A stretch of 10,332 nt of DNA, taken from an uncultured Gammaproteobacteria bacterium. Its GTDB lineage: Bacteria; Pseudomonadota; Gammaproteobacteria; Pseudomonadales; Azotimanducaceae. Position numbers and translations under genes: made by a program. The DNA lies in assembly GCA_913043075.1 (NCBI GenBank), contig CAJWLI010000036.1, forward strand, positions 1 through 10,332, given 5' to 3'. Positions 1 through 6,662 of the stretch are shown one piece after another. Under the pieces are notes generated by a model, which was not told where the DNA came from, made no database searches, and saw only the letters and a list, made by a program, of their open reading frames with translations. Numbering within the stretch: position 1 is the stretch's first letter; each line of letters begins with the position of its first letter.

Positions 1-2
1 CT

Positions 3-1739
3 CCAGATGAAAAGAGCGCAGAAAAAGATTCGAATTACAACCAGCAGATCGATGCTCTTGAAGAACAACCGGACAAGTCGCGAGAATATAATTCGGACGA
101 AAAAAGAATCGAAGCAGCAAGACTAGCAAGCTCCGAAAAGGATTTTAAAACTGTTGCAAGAATACTCTCCTCTATAAAAAACCCTAAAAAAAATAGTTAC
201 GTCAAATCAAATTTCTTAATTATCGAAGCTGAGAAAGCAATTCATCATAAGAAACCGGAACTTGCGTTAAAGATTTTAAAAAATTTCACGGAGGAGGATG
301 CTTTAACCTCTGATGACCGGACAAGGATATCAAATCTAAAAGCAGAGGCTCATTATCTAGAAAAAAATTTTTTTTCTCATGCAAAAGAGTTAATTGCTAT
401 CTCTCGCACTCTTAAAAAAGCGAGCAGGAAATCAAACCAAGTGCAAATTTTTCGCTCACTTATGATGTTAGACAAAAAAAAATTGGAGAATCTCCTCAAA
501 GGACGCTTAAACTCTGAGGAGAGGGGTTGGATTCTTTTAGCGTTGGTCGTTAGAGGAAACGAGGAGAATTTAGAAAAGCAATTTTTTGCTTTTGAAGAAT
601 GGAAAAAAGACTGGCCAGAGCATCCAGCTAATGCAAACCCACCAGATCGCCTGATAACTTTACCTGAGATAATCAAGCAATCTCCAAAGAATATCGCGCT
701 CATACTGCCTCTTTCAGAGGACTATTCGGAGTTCGGCGAAGCCATACGAGATGGTTTTATCGCAGCTCATTACCAATCGGAAGAGAAGAAACGAATTATA
801 GTTTATGACTCTAATTCATCACCTATTGCCGAGCTTGTAGAACAAGCCGTCAAAGACAATGCAGATTTTATCGTTGGGCCCCTTGATAGAAAAAAGGTTA
901 CCGCTCTCGCTAAAGCTAGGCTTCCCCTGAAAACGCTTGCGCTAAATAGAGCAGAAGGTTATAGCGAACAGGCAAACCTCTTTCAATTTGGTCTGGCTCC
1001 AGAAGATGAATCAGAGCAAGTTGCCAGAAAAGCTTATGAGGCAGGGTATAAACGAGCTTTAGTCATAGCTCCTGAAACCGAGTGGGGCGACAGAAATCAT
1101 AAGGCTTTCACAAAAGCTTTCAGTGAGCTTGGTGGAAAAACCTTAGAATCCGCAAGATTCAGTAGCCAAAAAGATTACTCAAACCTCGTTAGAGATCTCT
1201 TTAAAATTGGTTCCAGCGAAGACAGGGCATCAACACTCTCTAGAATTATTGGGAATAAATTAGAGTTCAAGGCCCGAAGAAGAAAAGATGTCGATTTCAT
1301 ATTTCTTTTAGCAAGTAATAGCCAAGCAAGAGGCATTAAGCCTACGATATCTTTTTTCTATGGTGAGAATTTGCCAGTGTATGCTACTTCCCACATAAAT
1401 CGCAATTCCGGAAATAAGCTTAACAATATAGATTTGAATGGAATTCATTTTTGCGAGATGCCTTGGAATCTAGAAAACCAAAATAAGGTCCAGACAGCGA
1501 TAATGGAAACTTGGGGAGAAGCCTCTAAGGATCTTGCTCCTTTCTTTGCTTTAGGAGCTGATGCTCACAAGATCACCCAACGCTTAGGACAAATGGAAAA
1601 ATATCCGAATTATCCTGTTTTTGGGTCCACCGGTCTTCTCTCGATGAATTCTAATCATATGATCAGACGGACCTTGGCATGGGCAAAATTTGAAAACGCT
1701 AGTGTAAAATTAAAAGAACCACCAATTAATTTTAAGTGA
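3..1739 (+). CDS. lpoA: LpoA/LppC family lipoprotein, penicillin-binding protein activator (5'-truncated by window edge)
   Basis: Outer-membrane lipoprotein family that in E. coli reaches through the peptidoglycan to activate the class A synthase PBP1a. The reading frame is open from base 3 to the TGA at 1737-1739, giving 578 residues, so the gene enters from the left; the signal peptide and lipobox lie outside the window. E. coli LpoA is near 680 residues, so probably only a short N-terminal piece is missing. The first ~200 visible residues are helical and charged, as in the TPR-like N domain. From about base 687 the periplasmic-binding-protein-like C domain begins with IALILPLSEDY and EAIRDGFIAAHY, followed by ADFIVGPLDR, LPVYATSHI, LNGIHFCEMPW and FFALGADAHK, all typical of the family. 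A GTG at 441 is in frame but internal, because coding homology continues upstream of it. A run of nine A (474-482) encodes three lysines. dolP follows 84 bases downstream on the same strand. Family assignment is firm; the specific PBP partner is inferred. Confidence 0.93.
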   Translation, partial: PDEKSAEKDSNYNQQIDALEEQPDKSREYNSDEKRIEAARLASSEKDFKTVARILSSIKNPKKNSYVKSNFLIIEAEKAIHHKKPELALKILKNFTEEDALTSDDRTRISNLKAEAHYLEKNFFSHAKELIAISRTLKKASRKSNQVQIFRSLMMLDKKKLENLLKGRLNSEERGWILLALVVRGNEENLEKQFFAFEEWKKDWPEHPANANPPDRLITLPEIIKQSPKNIALILPLSEDYSEFGEAIRDGFIAAHYQSEEKKRIIVYDSNSSPIAELVEQAVKDNADFIVGPLDRKKVTALAKARLPLKTLALNRAEGYSEQANLFQFGLAPEDESEQVARKAYEAGYKRALVIAPETEWGDRNHKAFTKAFSELGGKTLESARFSSQKDYSNLVRDLFKIGSSEDRASTLSRIIGNKLEFKARRRKDVDFIFLLASNSQARGIKPTISFFYGENLPVYATSHINRNSGNKLNNIDLNGIHFCEMPWNLENQNKVQTAIMETWGEASKDLAPFFALGADAHKITQRLGQMEKYPNYPVFGSTGLLSMNSNHMIRRTLAWAKFENASVKLKEPPINFK

Positions 1740-1755
1740 TTAGTTGAAGCAAATA

Positions 1756-1769
1756 ATTTCTTCGGAAAT
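1756..1769 (+). other. Small UUCG-tetraloop hairpin after lpoA
   Basis: Stem ATTTC/GAAAT closes a TTCG loop 16 bases after the lpoA stop codon. UUCG loops are unusually stable in RNA, but the stem has only five mostly A-T pairs and no T-run follows directly, so it is a poor intrinsic terminator. It could be a 3'-end or processing element for the lpoA message, or chance. A competing pairing, CTTCGG (1760-1765) with CCGAAG (1786-1791), would exclude it. Confidence 0.2.
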
Positions 1770-1823
1770 CTCAATCGACTTTTCGCCGAAGCCAAATTCC
1801 AGAGAAAGAATTAGAGTATTTAC

Positions 1824-2348
1824 ATGATGGTTAAGACAACACAACTTTTTTACTTAGTTTTTGTATCAAACCTCTTAATTGCGTGCGCCTCTTACAAATC
1901 AGTGGACGACGATCGGAATGAAAACCTTTCAAAAAAGAAAATCATGAATTCTTATCCTAGTGATTTGCTGGAGGCAAATATCAATATTTCGAGTTTCAAC
2001 GGCGATCTATTGATCACTGGTCAAGTTCCAAGACAAGAACTAGTTAGATTAGCTACCGTTCAAGCAAATACTCTTAGGAATGTAAGAGAGGTTTTCAATT
2101 ATCTTCAGGTGATGGGTGAGGCATCCTTTCTTTCAAAAACCAACGATCGGTTTATAACCAGCAGGATAAAATCTAGACTTCAAGATTCAAATCTTTTTAA
2201 GAAGAGAAAGATACATATCGTGACTGAATACGGGGTAGTTTACCTTATGGGAACATTAGAAAGAGAGGAATTAGAAAAGACATTAGCACTCATAAAAGAA
2301 ACAAATGGAGTCCAAAAAGCAATCTCCCTGGTAAGGCAGAAGAAATAG
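1824..2348 (+). CDS. dolP: Two-BON-domain outer-membrane lipoprotein, DolP (YraP) family
   Basis: 174 residues. The N terminus is a lipoprotein signal: a hydrophobic stretch at residues 8-20 ending in the lipobox L-I-A-C, with Cys21 as the lipidated residue. Ala22 and Ser23 follow, not Asp, which predicts sorting to the outer membrane. BON1 covers about residues 38-97 (FNGDLLITGQV around Gly60) and BON2 about 106-173 (TNDRFITSRIKSRL, then EYGVVYLMGTL). The linker GEAS...NDRFITS also resembles E. coli DolP, whose second BON domain binds anionic phospholipid at division sites and supports outer-membrane integrity and BamA function. Length is slightly below E. coli DolP (191), mainly through a shorter first helix of BON1. 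The start at 1824 is followed directly by a second ATG at 1827, and a purine-rich AGAGAAAG lies upstream. It sits next to lpoA as in E. coli, but without yraN and diaA between them. Family call is firm; function is by homology. Confidence 0.88.
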   Translation: MMVKTTQLFYLVFVSNLLIACASYKSVDDDRNENLSKKKIMNSYPSDLLEANINISSFNGDLLITGQVPRQELVRLATVQANTLRNVREVFNYLQVMGEASFLSKTNDRFITSRIKSRLQDSNLFKKRKIHIVTEYGVVYLMGTLEREELEKTLALIKETNGVQKAISLVRQKK

Positions 2349-2356
2349 ATCGAGCC

Positions 2357-2734
2357 CTATTTAATCAATTTTAGTTTCGGCTTGCTCTTTGTTTCTCCTC
2401 CATCTGGGCCAGTGGGGACTGGTTCATGCTGATCTGAAAACCATATGCCCTTTCCATTTTCTTTAGCAAAAATTCCTACGACTGCATCTACCGGGGAGAA
2501 AATTTCACGAGCCACCCCCGAGAACCTGCCGCTGAATTGAATCCCATCGTTACTAGCATAAAAGTTTCTGACTGCCGAAGAACTTATATTTAGGACAATC
2601 TTCCCATCTTCGGCGTACTCAATCGGCACTTCCACATCATCCTCTTCTGCATTTATCACCAAATAAGGGGTTAACCCGTTATCTTGGATCCATTCTTTAA
2701 TTGCTTTGACAAGGTACGGAACTGAAGAATTCAT
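2357..2734 (-). CDS. sspB: SspB, adaptor delivering ssrA-tagged proteins to ClpXP
   Basis: 125 residues. SspB is a dimeric cytosolic adaptor that binds the ssrA tag on proteins from stalled ribosomes and tethers them to the ClpX unfoldase. The folded domain spans about residues 1-100, with family signatures SSVPYLVKAIKEWI near the start, DGKIVLNISSSAV at 43-55, FSGRFSGVAREIFSP at 67-81 and VVGIFAKENG at 85-94. A polar linker of about 20 residues then leads to a C-terminal LKLIK (121-125), matching the ClpX-binding tail of E. coli SspB, which ends LRVVK. The E. coli protein is about 165 residues with a much longer flexible linker, so the tether here is short. The gene is 35 bases after sspA and probably co-transcribed with it. 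No strong ribosome binding site is seen ahead of the ATG. It converges on dolP with 8 bases between the stop codons. Confidence 0.95.
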   Translation of the reverse strand: MNSSVPYLVKAIKEWIQDNGLTPYLVINAEEDDVEVPIEYAEDGKIVLNISSSAVRNFYASNDGIQFSGRFSGVAREIFSPVDAVVGIFAKENGKGIWFSDQHEPVPTGPDGGETKSKPKLKLIK

Positions 2735-2769
2735 AATATCTTTATCCGAAACTTTTTAGGACCTATAGC

Positions 2770-3402
2770 CTAATCCCTGATATCAAACTCGATTTCACTT
2801 AGCGATGACCTAAAAGCGTCTCTCTCAAAAATTCTTTCCATATATTCGTGAATTGGCTTCGCCTGTTTTGGCGGCAATTCGATACCAAGTAGAGGCAAAC
2901 GCCAAAGTATTGGAGCGACACAACAATCTACTAAAGTGAACTCCTCATTCATAAAGAAGGGCTTTTCCGAGAATATTGGCGCAATCGCTACAAGACTTTC
3001 TCTCAAATCCCGGCGCGCTTTCTCGATTACGGTGTCTTTTGACCGGCCAGCGACTATCGTATCAACAAACCCACACCAATCTCTCTGTATCCTATAAACG
3101 TAAAGCCTGCTTTGAGCCCTGGCTACAGGATAAACTGGCAATAAGGGAGGATGCGGAAATCTTTCGTCTAGGTATTCCATGATAACCTGAGACTCATACA
3201 ATACCAGATCCCGGTCCACTAAGGTTGGAAGCGAATTATAAGGATTAAGTGAGGCAATATCTTCGGGAATATTTCCAGGCTCTACGTCGATTATGTCTAC
3301 CGCGACACCTTTTTCCGCTAGAACCAGTCTGACCCTCTGGCTGTAGTGGTCATTCCCATCCGAGTAAAAAACCATAGACGAATGTTTTGCTACAACCCCC
3401 AT
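2770..3402 (-). CDS. sspA: SspA, stringent starvation protein A (GST-fold RNA-polymerase-associated protein)
   Basis: 210 residues, close to the E. coli length of 212. SspA has a glutathione-S-transferase fold without the usual enzyme activity. It binds sigma70 RNA polymerase and is linked to stationary-phase and acid-stress control and, in pathogens, to virulence. The thioredoxin-like N domain includes DHYSQRVRLVLAEKGV (18-33), SLPTLVDRDL (57-66) and YESQVIMEYLDERFPHPP (69-86). The Pro-His-Pro at 83-85 is the surface motif important for RNA polymerase binding in E. coli SspA. The helical C domain follows, with RLYVYRIQRDW and LVDCCVAPILWRL. The start at 3402 is set by a strong ribosome binding site 6 bases upstream. 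It lies 48 bases after petC and before sspB, the usual rpsI-(petABC)-sspA-sspB order. No convincing separate promoter is visible in the 48-base gap, so read-through from petABC or further upstream is likely. Confidence 0.95.
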   Translation of the reverse strand: MGVVAKHSSMVFYSDGNDHYSQRVRLVLAEKGVAVDIIDVEPGNIPEDIASLNPYNSLPTLVDRDLVLYESQVIMEYLDERFPHPPLLPVYPVARAQSRLYVYRIQRDWCGFVDTIVAGRSKDTVIEKARRDLRESLVAIAPIFSEKPFFMNEEFTLVDCCVAPILWRLPLLGIELPPKQAKPIHEYMERIFERDAFRSSLSEIEFDIRD

Positions 3403-3408
3403 AAGACT

Positions 3409-3415
3409 ACCTCCC
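3409..3415 (-). promoter_or_regulatory. Strong Shine-Dalgarno site of sspA
   Basis: On the - strand this reads GGGAGGT, a near-perfect anti-16S match, with 6 bases to the sspA ATG at 3402. It is the clearest ribosome binding site in the window. It fixes the sspA start at the first Met, not at Met10, which is also in frame. Confidence 0.75.
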
Positions 3416-3450
3416 TTTCGACAGAACCCATAAAACCTAACTAAGGTACG

Positions 3451-4266
3451 TCAGTGAATTTCTTTTGTATACTCTCTTCCCAAAAGCCAAGCAAATACGT
3501 AGAAAAAAGCTAGGAATAAGAGAACGAACCCTCCTATTCTTTGCCTTTCTAACCTACTAGGATCGCCAGAGTAATACAAAAAGTTTGTTAGGTCATAGAT
3601 AAGGCTATCGTATCCTTCTATAGAGAGCTCGCCTGAATTTTCTACAAGTTCAAGCGGGCTGACCCCTCTATTCACTAATTCGTCTCCGCATTTGTTCTCC
3701 AATAAAGGACGTCCGGTAATCGCTTCCCTCATCTCTCCTCCATTTTTTGCAATCTTCGGAATATCCTTGCAAACTTTCTTTTGAATTCCTTGCAAATGAA
3801 CTAGTGGGTGGGGCATTCCAACATTTTCGTAGAGAAGATTGTTAACACCAAACGGACGCGTCGAGTCCTCGTAAAACACCCTCATGTATGTGTAAAAATA
3901 TTCCGGTCCGCCCTTTAACTTCGTATAAAGCGTTAGATCTGGAGGCACATTTCCGAACCATTGCTTGGCATTAGACACAGACATCGAGTTACTCATATGG
4001 GAACCTAACTTTTTAGATGGATCGAATACGAGATTCGACATCATTGCTTCCTCAGGGATATCGAGATCTTCTGCGACTCTCTGGAACCTTTGGTATTTCA
4101 TCTCATGACAACCCATACAATAATTTACAAAAGTTCTAGCGCCTCGCTGAAGAGACTCTTTATCTGTCAGATCTGGGGAGACATCATCTAGCGGGTAAGA
4201 GGAAGAAGATCCGGCTCCGTAAAGATGCGAGGAAAGCAATAAAAAAGAAAGAACTAAGCCCCTCAT
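3451..4266 (-). CDS. petC: Cytochrome c1, heme-c subunit of the cytochrome bc1 complex
   Basis: 271 residues. Cytochrome c1 takes electrons from the Rieske centre and passes them to soluble or membrane cytochrome c in the periplasm. A hydrophobic signal segment (residues 3-18) should target it for Sec export and for cytochrome c maturation. The single heme site is CMGCH at 50-54 (Cys50 and Cys53 for the thioethers, His54 as an axial ligand). The second axial ligand is probably Met151 in NVGMPHPL. A C-terminal transmembrane anchor runs about 245-263 with positive residues after it. Cys166 and Cys193 flank an inserted segment and could form a stabilising disulfide; this is inference from position. 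The ATG overlaps the petB stop by 4 bases (ATGA at 4263-4266), and an AAAGGA ribosome site lies inside the petB end, so translation is probably coupled. Length and motifs fit the stand-alone bacterial cytochrome c1, not a cytochrome b-c1 fusion. Confidence 0.95.
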   Translation of the reverse strand: MRGLVLSFLLLSSHLYGAGSSSSYPLDDVSPDLTDKESLQRGARTFVNYCMGCHEMKYQRFQRVAEDLDIPEEAMMSNLVFDPSKKLGSHMSNSMSVSNAKQWFGNVPPDLTLYTKLKGGPEYFYTYMRVFYEDSTRPFGVNNLLYENVGMPHPLVHLQGIQKKVCKDIPKIAKNGGEMREAITGRPLLENKCGDELVNRGVSPLELVENSGELSIEGYDSLIYDLTNFLYYSGDPSRLERQRIGGFVLLFLAFFYVFAWLLGREYTKEIH

Positions 4267-5522
4267 TGCATAGGAATCCTTTCGGGAACCGGTTTGGTCC
4301 GCTCAACTGAGGTATACCAGGGCATAAGCAAGAAATAGGCGAAGTAAATTGCCGTACAGATCTGAGCCAGGAATGTTTTAAGCGGAGTTGGATGTTGGAC
4401 CCCTAAATATCCTAAAACAAAAAAAGCAACCACGAAAATCGCCAAGAAAGATTTACTAGCCATTCCTTTATAACGAATCGACTTAACTTTTGATCTATCT
4501 AACCAAGGAAGTACCGCGGGAAGCACTATCGCGCCTCCCATTACAACCAAGCCCCAAAACTTAGCATCCAAACCTAAGAACGGGAAAGTAGCCGCGCGTA
4601 ACATTGAATAAAATGGTGTGTAATACCAGACCGGTGCTATCAGATCAGGAGTCTTTAAGGGATTCGCCATTTCATAATTAGGAGCTTCAATCAGGTATCC
4701 TCCTCCGTCAGGAAAATAAAACATAACAACTGCAAAGAGAAAACAAAAAGCCACTATTGCGGGCAAGTCATGTCCTAAAGTGAGATAGGGATGAAACGGG
4801 ATTCCGTCCAACGGCTTCCCTTTATCATCCAAGTTCTTCTTGATATCTATCCCATCGGGGTTATTCGACCCTACTTCATGCAACGCGACGATATGAAGAA
4901 ATACCAAAACTAAAAGCAACATGGGAACTAAGACTACATGCAGCGCAAAGAAGCGATTGAGAGTTATTCCAGAGATATTAAAGTCTCCTCTAACCCAAGT
5001 CGCGAGACCATCCCCTACTATTGGAACGGCTCCCGCTAAAGAAACGATGACTTGTCCTGCCCAGAAAGACATATTTCCCCAGGGCAAGAGATAACCCAGA
5101 AAACCCTCAGCCATCAAAGCTACGAAAATAAGCATTCCGAGTATCCATATTAGTTCTCGGGGTTTCTGGTAAGATCCATACATCAGTCCTCTAAACATAT
5201 GCAAATAAACGACCAGGAAAAAAGCTGAAGCACCAGTCGAATGCATGTAACGAAGCATCCAGCCAAAGTTGACATCTCTCATAATATATTCAATTGACCC
5301 AAATGCGCCCTCTGCAGTTGGGATATAACTCATCGTTAACCATATTCCCGTGAGTAACTGATTTACGAGGACAACTGTCGCTAAAACTCCCATCAGATAC
5401 CAAAAGTTCGTATTTTTTGGTGCGTAATATTTTGACATATGTTTTTCATATGTCTCTGTAACAGGCAGACGTGCGTCTATCCAGTTCATCATATTTTTAA
5501 TAGAATGTTGTAAGCCAGACAT
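4263..5522 (-). CDS. petB: Cytochrome b subunit of the cytochrome bc1 complex
   Basis: 419 residues, a full-length one-piece cytochrome b of eight transmembrane helices. It carries the low- and high-potential b hemes and the Qo and Qi quinone sites. Heme ligands are His94 and His108 in the second helix and His195 and His210 in the fourth. The second pair is spaced by 14 residues, against 13 in mitochondrial cytochrome b. The Qo-site motif PEWY reads PVWY (297-300), without the glutamate. The stretch GYLLPWGNMSFW (143-154) has Asn150 where Gln is common. ALHEVGSNNPDG (213-224) is a family hallmark. The C-terminal helices (about 325-340, 358-373, 385-402) end in a short basic tail. The start ATG overlaps the petA TAA by one base (TAATG at 5520-5524) with AAGGAAAAGG just upstream, and its own stop overlaps petC, so the three genes form one coupled operon. 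Confidence 0.97.
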   Translation of the reverse strand: MSGLQHSIKNMMNWIDARLPVTETYEKHMSKYYAPKNTNFWYLMGVLATVVLVNQLLTGIWLTMSYIPTAEGAFGSIEYIMRDVNFGWMLRYMHSTGASAFFLVVYLHMFRGLMYGSYQKPRELIWILGMLIFVALMAEGFLGYLLPWGNMSFWAGQVIVSLAGAVPIVGDGLATWVRGDFNISGITLNRFFALHVVLVPMLLLVLVFLHIVALHEVGSNNPDGIDIKKNLDDKGKPLDGIPFHPYLTLGHDLPAIVAFCFLFAVVMFYFPDGGGYLIEAPNYEMANPLKTPDLIAPVWYYTPFYSMLRAATFPFLGLDAKFWGLVVMGGAIVLPAVLPWLDRSKVKSIRYKGMASKSFLAIFVVAFFVLGYLGVQHPTPLKTFLAQICTAIYFAYFLLMPWYTSVERTKPVPERIPMQ

Positions 5523-6124
5523 TAAACCTTTTCCTTATCGTCTTCCCCAATTACCAGTACCGACTCGTTTTCATAGTAGTGTGGAGGAACCTCTAAATTA
5601 GAGGGTGCCGGAACTCCTGCATAAACTCTACCTGCCATATCGAACTTCGATCCGTGACACGGACAGAAAAAACCGCCTATCCAGTCTTGATCAAATTGCT
5701 CTGGCTGAATTTTAGGTCTGAATTTAGGTGCACAGGACAAATGAGTGCACAGGCCAACCAGAACAAGTATCTCCGGTTTTATTGATCTTGTCCCATTCTT
5801 AGCATATTCCGGTTGCTGGATTCTTTCAGAATCCGGGTCAGCTAACCGATCATTTCTAGAGTTCAAGCGTTCAAGCAAATCTGACGAACGCTTAATTACG
5901 AAAATGGGTTTGTCCCGCCATGCAGGGATTGGACCCAGCATTTCTCCCTCAACGAGCTTGCTGATATCGATTTTAACGGGAGCGCCGGCCGCTAGGGCTT
6001 TAGCTCCGGGTTGCCAAGACCCTACAAAGGGGGTTGCAAGACCCGCTACTCCAGCGGTGCCAACAACCGCAGTTGCTCCTAACAGAAATTTTCGCCTACT
6101 ACCGTCTAAATTCTTTTCTTCCAA
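5522..6124 (-). CDS. petA: Rieske iron-sulfur subunit of the cytochrome bc1 complex (TTG start)
   Basis: 200 residues. The Rieske protein takes one electron from quinol at the Qo site of cytochrome b and swings to reduce cytochrome c1. The N terminus carries a twin-arginine motif, SRRKFLL (Arg10-Arg11), followed by a Gly/Ala-rich transmembrane helix at about 16-38 that stays as the anchor. The 2Fe-2S ligands are Cys126 and His128 in CTHLSC, and Cys154 and His157 in CPCHGS. Cys131 and Cys156 form the usual disulfide. Box 1 has Ser130 where Gly is common. The start must be the TTG at 6122-6124: an in-frame TAG lies at 6131-6133, and no ATG or GTG occurs in frame before the twin-arginine motif, which has to be included. 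GAAGGA at 6135-6140 serves as ribosome site with about 10 bases spacing. First gene of petABC, 134 bases after rpsI. Confidence 0.95.
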   Translation of the reverse strand: MEEKNLDGSRRKFLLGATAVVGTAGVAGLATPFVGSWQPGAKALAAGAPVKIDISKLVEGEMLGPIPAWRDKPIFVIKRSSDLLERLNSRNDRLADPDSERIQQPEYAKNGTRSIKPEILVLVGLCTHLSCAPKFRPKIQPEQFDQDWIGGFFCPCHGSKFDMAGRVYAGVPAPSNLEVPPHYYENESVLVIGEDDKEKV

Positions 6125-6168
6125 ATTGGACTATTCCTTCCATTACTTTCTAGAAAACGCCGAGGATA

Positions 6169-6179
6169 ATTTTAACACA
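6169..6179 (-). promoter_or_regulatory. Candidate extended -10 promoter for petABC
   Basis: On the - strand the segment reads TGTGTTAAAAT: a TRTG extension, one base, then TAAAAT, which matches 5 of 6 bases of the sigma70 -10 box. No good -35 box lies 17 bases upstream, as is usual for extended -10 promoters. Transcription would start near 6162, about 38 bases before the petA TTG. The match is short, and the region is AT-rich, so chance is possible. Confidence 0.33.
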
Positions 6180-6203
6180 TTGGATCGGAGAAAAATGAAA
6201 AAC

Positions 6204-6225
6204 AGGAGAGCGAGCGCTCTTTTTT
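6204..6225 (+). terminator. Hairpin with T-run between rpsI and petA
   Basis: Read on the + strand, AGAGC (6207-6211) pairs with GCTCT (6216-6220) around a four-base loop. Two G-T wobbles and an A-T pair extend the stem, and the run TTTTTT at 6220-6225 follows. This looks like an intrinsic terminator for transcription antisense to the neighbouring genes. Read on the - strand, the direction of rpsI and petA, the stem is shorter and the first T-run comes only after CCTG. A-tract/T-tract pairing could extend it with a bulge, so partial termination after rpsI is also possible. Confidence 0.35.
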
Positions 6226-6258
6226 CTCAGCGTAAAATGTTTGTCTAATAAAATTTTC

Positions 6259-6645
6259 TTATCGTTTGGAGAATTGGGGCTTTTTTCTCGCCTTCCTCAA
6301 ACCAACTTTCTTTCTTTCTACCGAGCGGGCATCTCTGGTAACGAAGCCAGCCCCTCTTAATGCAGGTCGAAGGGTCTCGTCGTATTGAATCAATGCCCTA
6401 GTTATTCCGTGCCTAATGGCGCCAGCTTGCCCAAAACCGCCGCCGCCAGTAACAGTTACATTGAAGTCGAATTTGGAGGAAGCGTCAACGACCTCAAGTG
6501 GTTGTCTTACTATCATCCTAGCTGTTTCGCGACCGAAATATTCGTCCAGTTCCTTTCGGTTGACCTTTATCTTCCCAGTTCCAGGAACCATGAATACCCT
6601 AGCTTTTGCAGATTTTCTGCGTCCTGTCCCATAATTTTGATTCAT
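6259..6645 (-). CDS. rpsI: 30S ribosomal protein S9
   Basis: 128 residues, within two of the E. coli length. S9 sits in the head of the small subunit, and its C-terminal tail reaches the P-site tRNA. Signatures are GTGRRKSAKARVFMVPGTG near the N terminus (6-24), VTGGGGFGQAGAIRHGITRAL (65-85, Gly-rich core) and the basic tail ending KKPQFSKR, with the conserved final Arg that contacts tRNA. It follows rplM by 17 bases, the near-universal bacterial pairing, and is almost certainly on the same transcript. A modest AGAAG ribosome site lies about 9 bases before the ATG. Nothing is unusual. Confidence 0.98.
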   Translation of the reverse strand: MNQNYGTGRRKSAKARVFMVPGTGKIKVNRKELDEYFGRETARMIVRQPLEVVDASSKFDFNVTVTGGGGFGQAGAIRHGITRALIQYDETLRPALRGAGFVTRDARSVERKKVGLRKARKKPQFSKR

Positions 6646-6662
6646 AATATTGCTTCTTCGAT

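Noticed and set aside
441..446. GTG at 441 as the start of lpoA
   Set aside because: The same frame is open to the left edge and encodes a family-like helical N domain, so the GTG is internal.
377..703. Open frame of 108 codons on the - strand opposite lpoA
   Set aside because: Antisense to clear LpoA coding sequence; no family resemblance and no ribosome site I could find.
1740..1823. sigmaE-type promoter for dolP
   Set aside because: dolP is a sigmaE target in E. coli, but I found no GGAACTT-like box at the proper spacing from a TCAAA/TCTGA-like box here.
3435..3447. ACCT/AGGT hairpin followed by TTTT between petC and sspA (- strand)
   Set aside because: A four-pair stem is expected often by chance; at most a very weak attenuator.
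5745..6248. Open frame of 167 codons on the + strand opposite petA
   Set aside because: It lies almost wholly antisense to a well-supported Rieske gene, has no recognisable domain and has composition explained by the petA codons.
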